Positions 15,916-24,639 of a stretch of 35,549 nt of DNA are shown piece by piece. The translations under genes were made by a program, and so were the position numbers. Source of the stretch: Gammaproteobacteria bacterium UBA6724 (lineage in GTDB: Bacteria > Pseudomonadota > Gammaproteobacteria > Pseudomonadales > Azotimanducaceae); the NCBI GenBank assembly GCA_002454165.1, contig DKIG01000003.1, forward strand, positions 1,763 to 37,311, given 5' to 3'. The stretch's first letter is position 1; every line of letters starts with the position of its first letter. The notes beneath the pieces are model-generated. The model saw only the letters and a program-made list of their open reading frames with translations. It was not told the origin of the DNA and made no database searches.

Positions 15916-16767
15916 ATGACTAGCCACCAGACGCTTTATCTGACTCGTTACACCCCGTCCCTGCTGGAATCCATCGCCAGAAAAACCCAGCGACAAATGT
16001 TGGGCATCAAGGGCGACTCCCTGCCGTTTACCGGCCTGGACTTCTGGCATGCCTGGGAATTCACCTGGCTCAACAGCCGCGGCAAACCCATGGTAGTGGT
16101 GGCGCGATTCCAGTTGCCCTGCGAATCGCCTCATCTGATGGAGTCCAAGTCTCTGAAACTGTATCTCGGCTCTTTCAGCAATACGCAGTTTGATGATGTG
16201 GATGAAGTGCTGAATCATCTGACAACAGACTTCTCCCGTATGGCACAGGCGCCGGTCGCCGTCACTCTACTAGATGTCGACCAGGTGCAGGGTGCTGGGA
16301 TGGGTCAGTTCAGGGGCACAAGTCTTGATGCTCAGGACCTGGACATCAGTGATTACACCTGGAATCCGGGGCTACTCCAGTTGCAGGACACAGGCGACGA
16401 CCTTGTACAGGTCACCGAATCACTCTATACGCATCTGTTCAAATCTCTCTGTCCCATGACGGGCCAGCCTGATTACGCCAGCATACTGGTGCAATACCAC
16501 GGCCGGCGCATCAACCATTCCAGATTGCTGAAATATCTGGTGTCCTACCGCGAACATGCCGAGTTTGCGGAGCAGATAACAGAGAGAATTTTTGTGGACA
16601 TTGTGACGCAATGTGCCCCGGAATGCCTCGCCGTCACTGCTCGGTACACTCGCCGTGGTGGTATTGACATCAATGCGCGCCGCACTCTGGGGGAAGCATC
16701 TCTTCTGAAACATCTTTCGGAAACCTTCTCAGAGACCCTCAGAGAAATGAGACTTTGGCGACAATAG
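15916..16767 (+). CDS. queF: NADPH-dependent 7-cyano-7-deazaguanine reductase
   Basis: QueF reduces preQ0 to preQ1 in the synthesis of the tRNA nucleoside queuosine. At 283 residues it is the long, two-domain type II form, as in E. coli (about 282). The N-terminal half has the ESKSLKLYLGSFSNTQF stretch (from E76) that binds substrate. The C-terminal half has the catalytic Cys179 in LCPMTGQPDYAS and Asp186 seven residues on, the same spacing as in E. coli. ARYTRRGGIDINARR near the end is also conserved. It is divergent from the TonB receptor, and its stop lies three bases from that of the convergent acyltransferase gene. Confidence 0.97.
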   Translation: MTSHQTLYLTRYTPSLLESIARKTQRQMLGIKGDSLPFTGLDFWHAWEFTWLNSRGKPMVVVARFQLPCESPHLMESKSLKLYLGSFSNTQFDDVDEVLNHLTTDFSRMAQAPVAVTLLDVDQVQGAGMGQFRGTSLDAQDLDISDYTWNPGLLQLQDTGDDLVQVTESLYTHLFKSLCPMTGQPDYASILVQYHGRRINHSRLLKYLVSYREHAEFAEQITERIFVDIVTQCAPECLAVTARYTRRGGIDINARRTLGEASLLKHLSETFSETLREMRLWRQ

Positions 16768-16770
16768 TCT

Positions 16771-17493
16771 TCAATCACCTCTCGTCGGGAAGAAGCGTGC
16801 CCGGAGCCAACCTGACAGGGTGTTGTGATGTAGCATTAGTCTTTCCAGTTTATCCAGAGCATCTTGTAGTTGGACTGGGTCTGCAAACAACCTTTCCCTG
16901 GTCACCAGGGTCTGCGCCGGGTCCAGGGGTTTGATGACCCTCGCGGGGTTGCCGGCAGCGATGACATCGGCAGGAATGTCACCGGTCACAACGCTACCTG
17001 CCCCTATGACGCTGTTCTCACCGATGGTCACGCCCTTGCAGATGATGGCTCCGTCCCCGACCCAGACATTCTGGGCAAGGGTGACAGGTCTGGTTGCTCC
17101 GATTGGCATAGTCCGGTCATAGATATCATGCCAGTCGGCGTCCGTGACATAAGCCCCCGCCGCAAACATGCAGTTATCGCCTACATTGATGGCAGAGGCG
17201 GAGTCGAATCTGCTCCCCGGGCAGACGAGCACATTGTCACCCAGATTGATATTTCCCTGATGTTCGTCCATCGCCCAGGTGGAGAAGGACACCCATCGGT
17301 CCCCCGTTGTCACTATATGCAGATTCTTGCCGAGCCTGATGTTGCTACCCTGGACTCGGACATTCCAAGGCTTCATGATCATGTGTCCCGCCCCCAGTGC
17401 TGCCAGTTGCGGGGCTATGAAGTGGTCACAGTACCAGCGCTCAAATTTGCCGATGAGCTTTTTTAGTCGATAGGTGCGGTGGTCCTTAATCAT
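16771..17493 (-). CDS. Hexapeptide-repeat acyltransferase
   Basis: This 240-residue protein has the left-handed beta-helix of hexapeptide acyltransferases, from about residue 50 to 195. Repeats include INLGDNVLVCPGSR, INVGDNCMFAAGAY and VTIGENSVIGAGSVV, and it closes with the AGNPARVIKPLDP that follows the helix in many O-acetyltransferases. A probable catalytic His lies in the DADWHD loop (about residue 118-123). The acceptor may be a sugar or surface glycan; none can be assigned. There is no clear ribosome site before the ATG. It is convergent with queF. Confidence 0.82.
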   Translation of the reverse strand: MIKDHRTYRLKKLIGKFERWYCDHFIAPQLAALGAGHMIMKPWNVRVQGSNIRLGKNLHIVTTGDRWVSFSTWAMDEHQGNINLGDNVLVCPGSRFDSASAINVGDNCMFAAGAYVTDADWHDIYDRTMPIGATRPVTLAQNVWVGDGAIICKGVTIGENSVIGAGSVVTGDIPADVIAAGNPARVIKPLDPAQTLVTRERLFADPVQLQDALDKLERLMLHHNTLSGWLRARFFPTRGD

Positions 17494-17661
17494 CAGGCTG
17501 TCGGGAAATGTTATGGCGCATTGCCAGGCTGAAGGAAGATATCAGTCTACCAGATGTGTCATTGTTGAGTTCTTTTTGTGTCAAGATTCTTGTACCCCAG
17601 CATTCCTCTTCCTGGCGAGATAGCGTATCTTTGCCGCAGTATCCACTGGCAGTTGAGTAGC

Positions 17662-18219
17662 GTGGAAGCACTGGAAGCACTTCACGGACGTAATTCTTCC
17701 CCTAGATTGACCGGCAGGGTTGATGACATATTACTGGCAAATATCATCCAGGCAGGGTTGCGTGCCCCCGACCATGCTCAGCTCAGACCCTGGCGTATTT
17801 TCGTCGTGGCAGGTGAGGCGCGACGCAGGCTGGGAGACCTCTTCGTCAAGGCTGGTCTTGCCGCCGATCCTCAGGCATCGCCCGAGAATCTGGCGAAATT
17901 AAGGAGTAAACCACTCAGGGCGCCGCTACTGCTCATCGTTGCGGCAAGTCCGACAGCGCACCCGAAGGTGCCGCGAATTGAGCAGCTGCTGTCCGCCGCT
18001 GCCTTGGTGCAGAACATGTCCCTCGCTGCCCACGCCCAGGGGTTGGGTGCCATCTGGCGTACGGGTAGCATGGCATACGACCGGACAGTTGCTGAGGGTT
18101 TGAGGCTAAAGGAGGGCGAGGTTATCGTCGGATTTCTGTATATCGGCGAGATAGATGGTAGGACGAAAAGTCTGCCCCAGCTTGTAATGGATGACTATGT
18201 TGAACACTGGCAAGGTTGA
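17662..18219 (+). CDS. YdjA-like nitroreductase family protein
   Basis: This is an FMN-dependent nitroreductase-fold protein. It matches E. coli YdjA (about 183 residues): RxSxxRLT near the start, the AGLRAPDHAQLRPWRIFVV stretch, and the later GLGAIWRTG and VGFLYIGE. I placed the start at GTG 17662, giving 185 residues, because similarity to YdjA begins at VEALEALHGRNSS. An upstream GTG at 17578 would add 28 residues without family resemblance. No good ribosome site supports either, so the start is uncertain. The physiological substrate is unknown even for YdjA. It is followed by the enoyl-CoA hydratase gene in the same direction. Confidence 0.82.
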   Translation: MEALEALHGRNSSPRLTGRVDDILLANIIQAGLRAPDHAQLRPWRIFVVAGEARRRLGDLFVKAGLAADPQASPENLAKLRSKPLRAPLLLIVAASPTAHPKVPRIEQLLSAAALVQNMSLAAHAQGLGAIWRTGSMAYDRTVAEGLRLKEGEVIVGFLYIGEIDGRTKSLPQLVMDDYVEHWQG

Positions 18220-18237
18220 TTGTTTTAGAAGATGGCA

Positions 18238-18267
18238 GTTCAGAAATTGACGGTTCAGAAATTGACG
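18238..18267 (+). repeat. 15-bp perfect tandem duplication
   Basis: GTTCAGAAATTGACG occurs twice with no gap between the nitroreductase and enoyl-CoA hydratase genes. The copies are identical. Confidence 0.9.
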
Positions 18268-18304
18268 GTTTCAACAGATAACAGGTGGAAAAACGGAGTT
18301 CGGA

Positions 18305-19108
18305 ATGAGTGATTTGGAAGAAACATTTGCGGCGGGCGTCTTATCCTTGACGATGAATCGCCCAGAAGCCAGAAATGCAATGAGTGGCGAGATGATGATG
18401 GCTCTGCGTGAAGCCGTGCCCCGGGCGGCGGCGGATTCCCAGGTGCGCTGTCTGGTCTTGACCGGTGCTGGCGGTGCCTTCTGTGCCGGTGGCGATGTTA
18501 AGGGATTTGCCGCTGGTGCGGATGGCGAAGAAAACACGGCGGACACCAGTTTGGAAGACCGGGTTCACAGTCTGCGGCAACAAATGGAAATCAGTCGTCT
18601 GCTACATGAAATGCCCAAGCCGACCCTGGCGATTATTCCGGGTGCAGCGGCCGGCGCAGGGCTATCGCTTGCGCTTGCCTGTGATCTGCGATTTGCCCTG
18701 GATACGGCGAAAATCACCACCGCATTTGCCAAAATCGGCGCCTCCGGTGACTATGGCGGCTCCTACTTCCTGACTTATCTTGTCGGTGCTGCCAAGGCGC
18801 GTGAGCTGTATTTTACCGCCGATGTTATTACCGGCAAGGAGGCGTTTGACATGGGTCTGGTGAACAGGGTGGCGACTGCGGACAATTTTGATGCCGAGTC
18901 CCGTGACTATGCCCAGTATCTTGCCAGTCTGCCCACAGTGGCACTAGGTTATATGAAAAAGAATCTGAACGCGGCGCAACACGCTAGTCTGAGTGATGTA
19001 TGTGATCTGGAAGCGGCGCACATGATGCGTACATTTATGACCGAGGACCACAAGCGCGCAGTGCTGGCATTTATCAACAAGGAGCAGCCGGTATTCAAGG
19101 GGCGCTGA
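18305..19108 (+). CDS. Enoyl-CoA hydratase/isomerase family protein
   Basis: This crotonase-fold protein (267 residues) acts on acyl-CoA thioesters. The oxyanion-hole segments are AFCAGGDVKGFA and IIPGAAAGAGLSLALACDLR. The loop that carries the second catalytic Glu in classic hydratases reads KIGASGDYGGSYFL here, and no Glu is seen at either usual position, so the reaction may differ from simple hydration. GGAG lies 6-7 bases before the ATG. It is convergent with a pair of acyl-CoA dehydrogenase genes 21 bases away, and probably serves the same pathway (inference). Confidence 0.87.
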   Translation: MSDLEETFAAGVLSLTMNRPEARNAMSGEMMMALREAVPRAAADSQVRCLVLTGAGGAFCAGGDVKGFAAGADGEENTADTSLEDRVHSLRQQMEISRLLHEMPKPTLAIIPGAAAGAGLSLALACDLRFALDTAKITTAFAKIGASGDYGGSYFLTYLVGAAKARELYFTADVITGKEAFDMGLVNRVATADNFDAESRDYAQYLASLPTVALGYMKKNLNAAQHASLSDVCDLEAAHMMRTFMTEDHKRAVLAFINKEQPVFKGR

Positions 19109-19129
19109 GCCGTGGCCTCTATGCTAGCC

Positions 19130-20278
19130 TCAGGCAACACTGCCCAGCAGCATATCCGCTAGCCTGGCGCGATGGTACTTGGCGTCACCATAGAGGACCT
19201 GGTTGTGCATCTGTCTTTTGAAGAAGAGATGCACAAAACATTCCCAACTAAAGCCCGTGCCGCCGTGGAATTGCACCGCGCGGCTTGACGAGAATACCGC
19301 CATATCACTTGCCTGTGCCTTTGCCATCCGGGCGTTGAGTTCGGCATGGTCCTCGCCGCAGTCAACTGAGCAGGCCGCGTTGTAAACCAGGGACCTTGCT
19401 CGGTCAACATCAAGCATGACATTGACCAGCGGATGTTTCACCGCCTGGAAGAATCCAAGCGGGCGGTCAAACTGGACGCGAGTCTTGGCGTATTCCACGG
19501 TGGTTTGTAGCAACCACTCACCCGCTCCCACCATGTCGGCGGATACCAGGCAGAGGATGGCGGGCATGGCTTTCGCCAGGGCAAGATCGCCCGTGCCCGG
19601 GGCGACAAGCTCAATACTATCGGCATCAGCGAAGCGGATATGCGCCTGGTCCCGCGTCAGATCAATGATCCCGTCCGGGATAATTTCAATCCCGGGGGCA
19701 GTGGCTTCAATCAGATACAAGCCCAGCCCAGCCTTGTCTTGAGCGCTGACAATAAACTGCTCCGCCTTCTTGGCATCCTGCACGAACCAGGCACTACCAT
19801 TCAGTTTGCCGCCAGTTGCCCTGACATCAGTATCAGCCACTTCCCAGGAGCCCTTTTCGTTGGTGATGGCAAGGGTTGTTGCCTTGCCTTCGGCGACCTC
19901 ACTCAGTGCCTGGGTCGCGGCGTCCGTCTGGCAGGTCTTCAACAGGGCAACGGCACAAAGGGTGCTGAGCAGTGGTGACGGGAAGGCGACCCTACCTGCT
20001 TCTTCCGCCAAGGCGATCGCCGCAACCAGCGGCATTCCTGCACCGCCAGCGGCTTCCGGGACACATGCCCCGGGCCAACCCAGCGCCACAATCTGCTGCC
20101 ATAGGTCCCGGTCATAGATAGATTCAATGGGTCGGTTAATGTCTGGATTCTGAGCCACCAGGGCGTGGATCTTGTCTGGGCTGCAATGGTCTGTGAAGAA
20201 TTTTCTCGCAGAATCTCTGAGTAGGGTTTCGTCTTCTCCGAAGCCAAAATTCTTAGGTTGCTGTATGGTTTGTGTCAT
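19130..20278 (-). CDS. Acyl-CoA dehydrogenase, short partner subunit
   Basis: This FAD acyl-CoA dehydrogenase-fold protein (382 residues) starts at ATG 20278 (MTQTIQQPKNFGFGEDETLL). A longer reading from 20392 would run back into the neighbouring gene. It has the usual N-terminal helical domain with LGWPGACVPEAAGG. The C-terminal helical domain contains RVQFDRPLGFFQAVKH and AVQFHGGTGFSWE. There is no YEGT-type segment with the catalytic Glu at the C-terminus. Paired, divergent dehydrogenases like this form heterotetramers (FadE28-FadE29/ChsE1-ChsE2 type) in actinobacterial steroid breakdown. It lies 28 bases downstream of the other dehydrogenase gene. Confidence 0.85.
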   Translation of the reverse strand: MTQTIQQPKNFGFGEDETLLRDSARKFFTDHCSPDKIHALVAQNPDINRPIESIYDRDLWQQIVALGWPGACVPEAAGGAGMPLVAAIALAEEAGRVAFPSPLLSTLCAVALLKTCQTDAATQALSEVAEGKATTLAITNEKGSWEVADTDVRATGGKLNGSAWFVQDAKKAEQFIVSAQDKAGLGLYLIEATAPGIEIIPDGIIDLTRDQAHIRFADADSIELVAPGTGDLALAKAMPAILCLVSADMVGAGEWLLQTTVEYAKTRVQFDRPLGFFQAVKHPLVNVMLDVDRARSLVYNAACSVDCGEDHAELNARMAKAQASDMAVFSSSRAVQFHGGTGFSWECFVHLFFKRQMHNQVLYGDAKYHRARLADMLLGSVA

Positions 20279-20306
20279 CGGTGTTGTTTCCGCGGTAGTG
20301 GTTTGT

Positions 20307-21551
20307 CTATTTTGATTTTGGTAAGCCGAGGACCCGCTCACCCAGGATGTTGCGCTGGATTTCATTGGTACCCGCCGCAATGGTGACGCCAAATGAATTC
20401 ATATAGGCAAGAGGCCAGTGGCCACCGGCGGGTGCCTGGTCATCATTGACATACAGTGTACTTCCCGCGCCCTCAACCTCATAGGCAATCTTCTGAAGAT
20501 CCTGATTTAACTCGGTGCCGACAAGTTTGGTTTGCAGTGGAATACGCATAGGATGGTCGGTCAGGGCCGGCAGGTTGCCACGGCGGAAATTCTGCCGGAA
20601 GGCTTCCTGGCGAATCATTATCTTGATCAGGTCATCCCGGATTAGCGGGTCATTCAATGCGGCCTGTCCATGCCGCTCGGTGTGTCTGGCAAGGTCGGCA
20701 AGTGCCAGAGCGCTGCTGGTCTCGGCACCTGCTTCTTCCTCCAGCGACATACCACCCGAGGCTGGGGTCACCAGGGGCCCGGCGCCCCGCTCATGGAGCA
20801 GGGTCGTCATAGCAACCTTCCAACCCGCGCCCACTTCATCAAGGCGATACCGGTCATTGACGATGAGATCATCAAAGATGACCTCGTTAAAACCGGTCTG
20901 TCCGGTCATCTTGATTAGAGAGCGCACAGTAACCCCCTTGCCGAGCGCTACCTTAATCGGCGCGACGAAGTAGGAAAGCCCCTTGTACTTGTCATCCTTG
21001 CTGGTGCGACAGAGCAGGATCATCCAGGTAGCGAAGTGCGCCAGTGAAGTCCAAACCTTGTGCCCATTGATTACCCAGTTGTCCCCATCTCGTTTCGCGA
21101 AAGTCTGTTGATTCGCCAAGTCAGAACCGGCACCCGGCTCAGTGAAACCCTGGCACCATATCTCTTCCCCGGACAGGAGTTTCGGTAGCAACTCCGCCTT
21201 GACCTCCTCCCTGGCGTGGTGCAACAGCGTCGGCGCCGCCATACCCATACCGATGATATTCGGCAGATAGGGCGTTTTTGCCCGCATCATTTCCATGTTG
21301 GCTATCGCCTGACAATCGGTCCTGCCGCCACCGCCCAGTTCCTGGGGATAGTCGCACCCAATCAATCCAGCATCATAGGCGGACTTCTGCCAGGTTTGGA
21401 GCCATGCCAGGGCGTCAGGATTACTCAACTCCAACGCCCCCTGGGGTAGTTTCACACCTGGGCGTCCAGGATGATTTTGGCTTAACCATTCTCTGCAATA
21501 GGCACGGAATTCAACTTGCTCAGTGGTGTCTCTTTTTTGCGCTTCGGACAT
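20307..21551 (-). CDS. Acyl-CoA dehydrogenase, larger partner subunit
   Basis: This acyl-CoA dehydrogenase (414 residues) oxidises an acyl-CoA to the enoyl-CoA and passes electrons to ETF. It has the FAD/substrate segment WCQGFTEPGAGSDLAN, followed by VINGHKVWTSLAHFA. The C-terminal segment reads TIAAGTNEIQRNILGERVLG, so alanine replaces the Glu of the usual YEGT. In this branch the base may come from elsewhere in the fold or from the partner. GGAG is 9 bases before the ATG. It is first in a two-gene operon with the shorter dehydrogenase and divergent from ilvC. Confidence 0.9.
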   Translation of the reverse strand: MSEAQKRDTTEQVEFRAYCREWLSQNHPGRPGVKLPQGALELSNPDALAWLQTWQKSAYDAGLIGCDYPQELGGGGRTDCQAIANMEMMRAKTPYLPNIIGMGMAAPTLLHHAREEVKAELLPKLLSGEEIWCQGFTEPGAGSDLANQQTFAKRDGDNWVINGHKVWTSLAHFATWMILLCRTSKDDKYKGLSYFVAPIKVALGKGVTVRSLIKMTGQTGFNEVIFDDLIVNDRYRLDEVGAGWKVAMTTLLHERGAGPLVTPASGGMSLEEEAGAETSSALALADLARHTERHGQAALNDPLIRDDLIKIMIRQEAFRQNFRRGNLPALTDHPMRIPLQTKLVGTELNQDLQKIAYEVEGAGSTLYVNDDQAPAGGHWPLAYMNSFGVTIAAGTNEIQRNILGERVLGLPKSK

Positions 21552-21628
21552 GAGGAAGAACTCCAGAATGAAAGCGTTTATTTTACAGGAATAATCTGCT
21601 TCTGCTAACCCTGATCTTAGCTGTTTAT

Positions 21629-21657
21629 TTTACGCAAGGCATGATTTGCCTTAGACT
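21629..21657 (+). promoter_or_regulatory. Candidate ilvC promoter with internal palindrome
   Basis: TTTACG (21629-21634) and TAGACT (21652-21657) are 17 bases apart and each match the -35/-10 consensus at four of six. Their spacer contains a perfect inverted repeat, AAGGCA-TGATT-TGCCTT (21636-21652), which could be an operator or a small hairpin. No regulator gene is adjacent. Confidence 0.35.
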
Positions 21658-21692
21658 AGGCACCCCAGTAAAAACAGCATGCCGAGTGATGC

Positions 21693-23165
21693 GTGGCAAA
21701 TTACTTTAACAGCCTCACCCTACGGGAACAGCTTGCCCAACTCGGCAGGTGTGAATTTATGCACCCGAATGAATTCGTGGACGGAGTGAATTATCTCAAG
21801 GATAAAAAACTGGTGGTGCTGGGTTGCGGTTCCCAGGGCTTGAACCAGGGGTTGAATCTCAGGGACAGCGGCTTGGATGTTTCCTTTGCGCTCAGGAAAT
21901 CATCTATTGAGGAGCAGCGGGACTCCTTCAAGAAGGCGACTGAAAACGGTTTTACTGTCGGGACCTTTACCGACCTGATTCCCAGCGCCGACCTGGTGCT
22001 TAACCTGACTCCAGACAAACAACACACCGCGGTGGTGTCTGAGGTCATGCCTTTGATGAAGCAAAACTCCTGCCTGTCCTATTCGCATGGCTTCAACATA
22101 GTGGAGGAGGGGATGCAAATCCGTGAGGACATTACGGTGGTGATGGTGGCGCCCAAGTGTCCGGGTACGGAACTGAGGGAAGAATACAAGCGCGGTTTTG
22201 GCGTGCCTACATTGATAGCGGTGCATGAGGATAACGACCCTCGGGGTGCGGGGCTCGCCATCGCTAAAGCCTATGTAGCGGGAACCGGCGGTCATCGTGC
22301 TGGAGTCCTGCTCTCGTCATTTGTCGCGGAGGTGAAATCGGATCTGATGGGTGAGCAGACGATTCTCTGCGGCATGTTGCAATCCGGTTCCTTCCTGTGT
22401 TTTGACAAGATGCTGGAGCAGGGCATTGATCCCGGCTACGCCTCCCGGCTGGTGCAGTATGGCTGGGAGACCATCACCGAGGCACTCAAACACGGTGGCA
22501 TTATCAATATGATGGATCGTCTTTCCAATCCTGGAAAGATCAAGGCATTTGAATTGGCGACGCAACTGAAAGACATACTGCGCCCCCTCTATCAGAAGCA
22601 AATGGACGACATTATGACGGGTACATTTTCATCGCGGATGATGGAAGATTGGCGCAATGCTGATCACCAACTCCTGAACTGGCGTGAAGAAACTGGCAAA
22701 ACGCCATTTGAGAATACCGCCAGCACCGATCAGGAAATCGGCGAACAGGATTTTTTCGACCAGGGCATATTGATGGTGGCGATGGTTAAGGCGGGCGTTG
22801 AACTTGCTTATGAGGTGATGACGGCAACTGGCATCAAAGCAGAATCCGCCTACTACGAATCACTCCACGAGACGCCCCTGATTGCGAACCTCATCGCCCG
22901 GAAAAAACTCTATGAAATGAACCGTATTATCTCCGACACCGCAGAATATGGTTGCTATCTTTTTAATCATGCCTGCGTACCACTGTTACAGGATTTCATG
23001 GCGGCGCGAGATGCTGATGTGATTGGCAGGGGCCTCGGTCTGAATGACAACAGCGTTGATAATCGACGCCTGATAGAAGTCAATGCGGCGATACGCAGTC
23101 ACGAGGTGGAGCGGGTCGGTCAGCGGTTGCGGGCATACATGGGTGGGATGCAGCGAGTCGTCTAA
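21693..23165 (+). CDS. ilvC: Ketol-acid reductoisomerase, class II
   Basis: IlvC converts acetolactate or acetohydroxybutyrate to the dihydroxy acids of valine, isoleucine and leucine synthesis, using NADPH and Mg2+. At 490 residues it is the long class II form and closely follows E. coli IlvC throughout. Examples are GCGSQGLNQGLNLRDSGLD, LTPDKQH, APKCPGTE, EVKSDLMGEQTILCGMLQ and SDTAEYGCYLF. The start is GTG at 21693, giving MANYFN as in E. coli; no clear ribosome site is present. The acetolactate synthase genes that often precede it are not in the window. A sodium symporter gene follows after 25 bases. Confidence 0.98.
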   Translation: MANYFNSLTLREQLAQLGRCEFMHPNEFVDGVNYLKDKKLVVLGCGSQGLNQGLNLRDSGLDVSFALRKSSIEEQRDSFKKATENGFTVGTFTDLIPSADLVLNLTPDKQHTAVVSEVMPLMKQNSCLSYSHGFNIVEEGMQIREDITVVMVAPKCPGTELREEYKRGFGVPTLIAVHEDNDPRGAGLAIAKAYVAGTGGHRAGVLLSSFVAEVKSDLMGEQTILCGMLQSGSFLCFDKMLEQGIDPGYASRLVQYGWETITEALKHGGIINMMDRLSNPGKIKAFELATQLKDILRPLYQKQMDDIMTGTFSSRMMEDWRNADHQLLNWREETGKTPFENTASTDQEIGEQDFFDQGILMVAMVKAGVELAYEVMTATGIKAESAYYESLHETPLIANLIARKKLYEMNRIISDTAEYGCYLFNHACVPLLQDFMAARDADVIGRGLGLNDNSVDNRRLIEVNAAIRSHEVERVGQRLRAYMGGMQRVV

Positions 23166-23190
23166 ACGTCATCAAACCCCACCTGAACTA

Positions 23191-24639
23191 ATGACACATT
23201 CTACATTAACACTGGTCATCCTGGTCGCTTATCAATTTTGCTTGCTGGGAATTGGCTTCTGGGCAAGGCGGCGTACCCATAGTCAGGAAGATTTTTTCCT
23301 GGCGAACCGCACTCTGGGTCCGGTCGTTGCAGCACTCAGTTATTCAGCAAGTTCTTCCTCAGCCTGGGTACTGCTTGGTTTTAGCGGCCTCGCCTATGTC
23401 GTCGGCGTGGCAGCACTGTGGGTTTCTATGGGGTCTGTCCTGGGGATGTTGGTTGCCTGGTACTGGATTGCGCCGCGCATGCGTGCATACAGTCGCCAAC
23501 ATCACCTACTGACGCTCACCGGGTTTGTGGCCCAGGGCTCAACTGGCTACTGGCGTATGGCGATTATCTGGGCGGCATCGCTGATTGTTCTGTTTTCCTT
23601 TGTGTTCTACATAGCGGCACAATTTCAAGGTGTCGGCAATACCTTCACCACCGCATTTGCCCTGAGTTGGTCTCAATCCATCCTGCTCGGCGGAGCGATT
23701 ATCATGCTCTACACCATGCTTGGTGGATTCTGGGCGGTCAGTGTCACCGATACGATACAGGGGATGCTGATGGTTATAGTCGCGCTGATATTGCCGCTCA
23801 CCGCCTGGTATGCAGTCGGCGGCTGGACCGGTTTAACTGCCTCTCTGTTGGCTACCGGTGACTCGCTACAACTCTCCTGGACAGCCGGTTCCGCTGGCTT
23901 GCTTAGTGTTGGTTTTCTGGTGGGCTCCCTGGCGATCGGTCTGGGCACCTTTGGGCAGCCACATCTCATGGTGCGTTTTATGGCATTGCGTGATGACCAG
24001 GCTGTGCGATGGGCAAGGCGTCTGGCAACGGTTTGGTTTTTGATTGTATTTAGCGGCATGTTTTTTGTGGGTCTTGCCGGGCGGGTTCTCTTCCCGATGA
24101 TTGACAATAGCGAAACCCTCTTCTTTGCCGCTGCTGAGCATTTGCTGCCTGCTACCTTGGGGGCAGTCGTCCTGGCTGCCGTCCTCTCGGCAATTATGTC
24201 AACAGCTGACAGTCAGTTGCTGGTCGGTTCGGCGACTTTCACTCAGGATCTGGGGCTTGGCAAAAAATACCCCCATCGGATACTGCTCATCTCGCGCCTG
24301 ATAGTAGCGGTGCTCACTGTTTTGGCGATCCTGCTGGCGCTATACGTCCCTGCCACTATTTTTAATCGTGTCCTCTTTGCCTGGTCCGCCCTGGGTGCAG
24401 CCTTTGGTCCCATGGTATTCTGTCGCTTGGCAGGACGGCACATTCCGCCAGGTGTCACCCTGGCGGCGATATTGACCGGCTTCATGAGTTCGGTGTTGTT
24501 TTATCTCTTGCCCAATGCTATCGGCGATATTGCCGAACGTTTACTACCCTTCGTGTTCGGCACGGCTATTATTCTGCTGGGTTCACAACCTCGTGGCTCT
24601 GTCAATCACCGGCAAGCAAGCACTCTAAAACCTGAATAA
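23191..24639 (+). CDS. putP: Sodium/solute symporter, PutP-like
   Basis: This is a membrane transporter of the sodium:solute symporter family (482 residues, about 12-13 hydrophobic helices). It is most like the sodium/proline symporter PutP, with SYSASSSSAWVLLGFSGLA, AVSVTDTIQGMLM, FGQPHLMVRFMA and ILSAIMSTADSQLLVGSATF-like segments (read here as VLSAIMSTADSQLL). ATG 23191 begins MTHSTLTLVILVAYQ; an upstream reading from 23083 overlaps ilvC. Proline as substrate is likely but not certain. The stop overlaps that of the convergent porin gene by 15 bases. Confidence 0.82.
   Translation: MTHSTLTLVILVAYQFCLLGIGFWARRRTHSQEDFFLANRTLGPVVAALSYSASSSSAWVLLGFSGLAYVVGVAALWVSMGSVLGMLVAWYWIAPRMRAYSRQHHLLTLTGFVAQGSTGYWRMAIIWAASLIVLFSFVFYIAAQFQGVGNTFTTAFALSWSQSILLGGAIIMLYTMLGGFWAVSVTDTIQGMLMVIVALILPLTAWYAVGGWTGLTASLLATGDSLQLSWTAGSAGLLSVGFLVGSLAIGLGTFGQPHLMVRFMALRDDQAVRWARRLATVWFLIVFSGMFFVGLAGRVLFPMIDNSETLFFAAAEHLLPATLGAVVLAAVLSAIMSTADSQLLVGSATFTQDLGLGKKYPHRILLISRLIVAVLTVLAILLALYVPATIFNRVLFAWSALGAAFGPMVFCRLAGRHIPPGVTLAAILTGFMSSVLFYLLPNAIGDIAERLLPFVFGTAIILLGSQPRGSVNHRQASTLKPE

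Noticed and set aside
15881..15925. Possible preQ1 riboswitch upstream of queF
   Set aside because: A small stem with TAGC in the loop is present, but the conserved ACACCC-type core and A-rich tail are absent.
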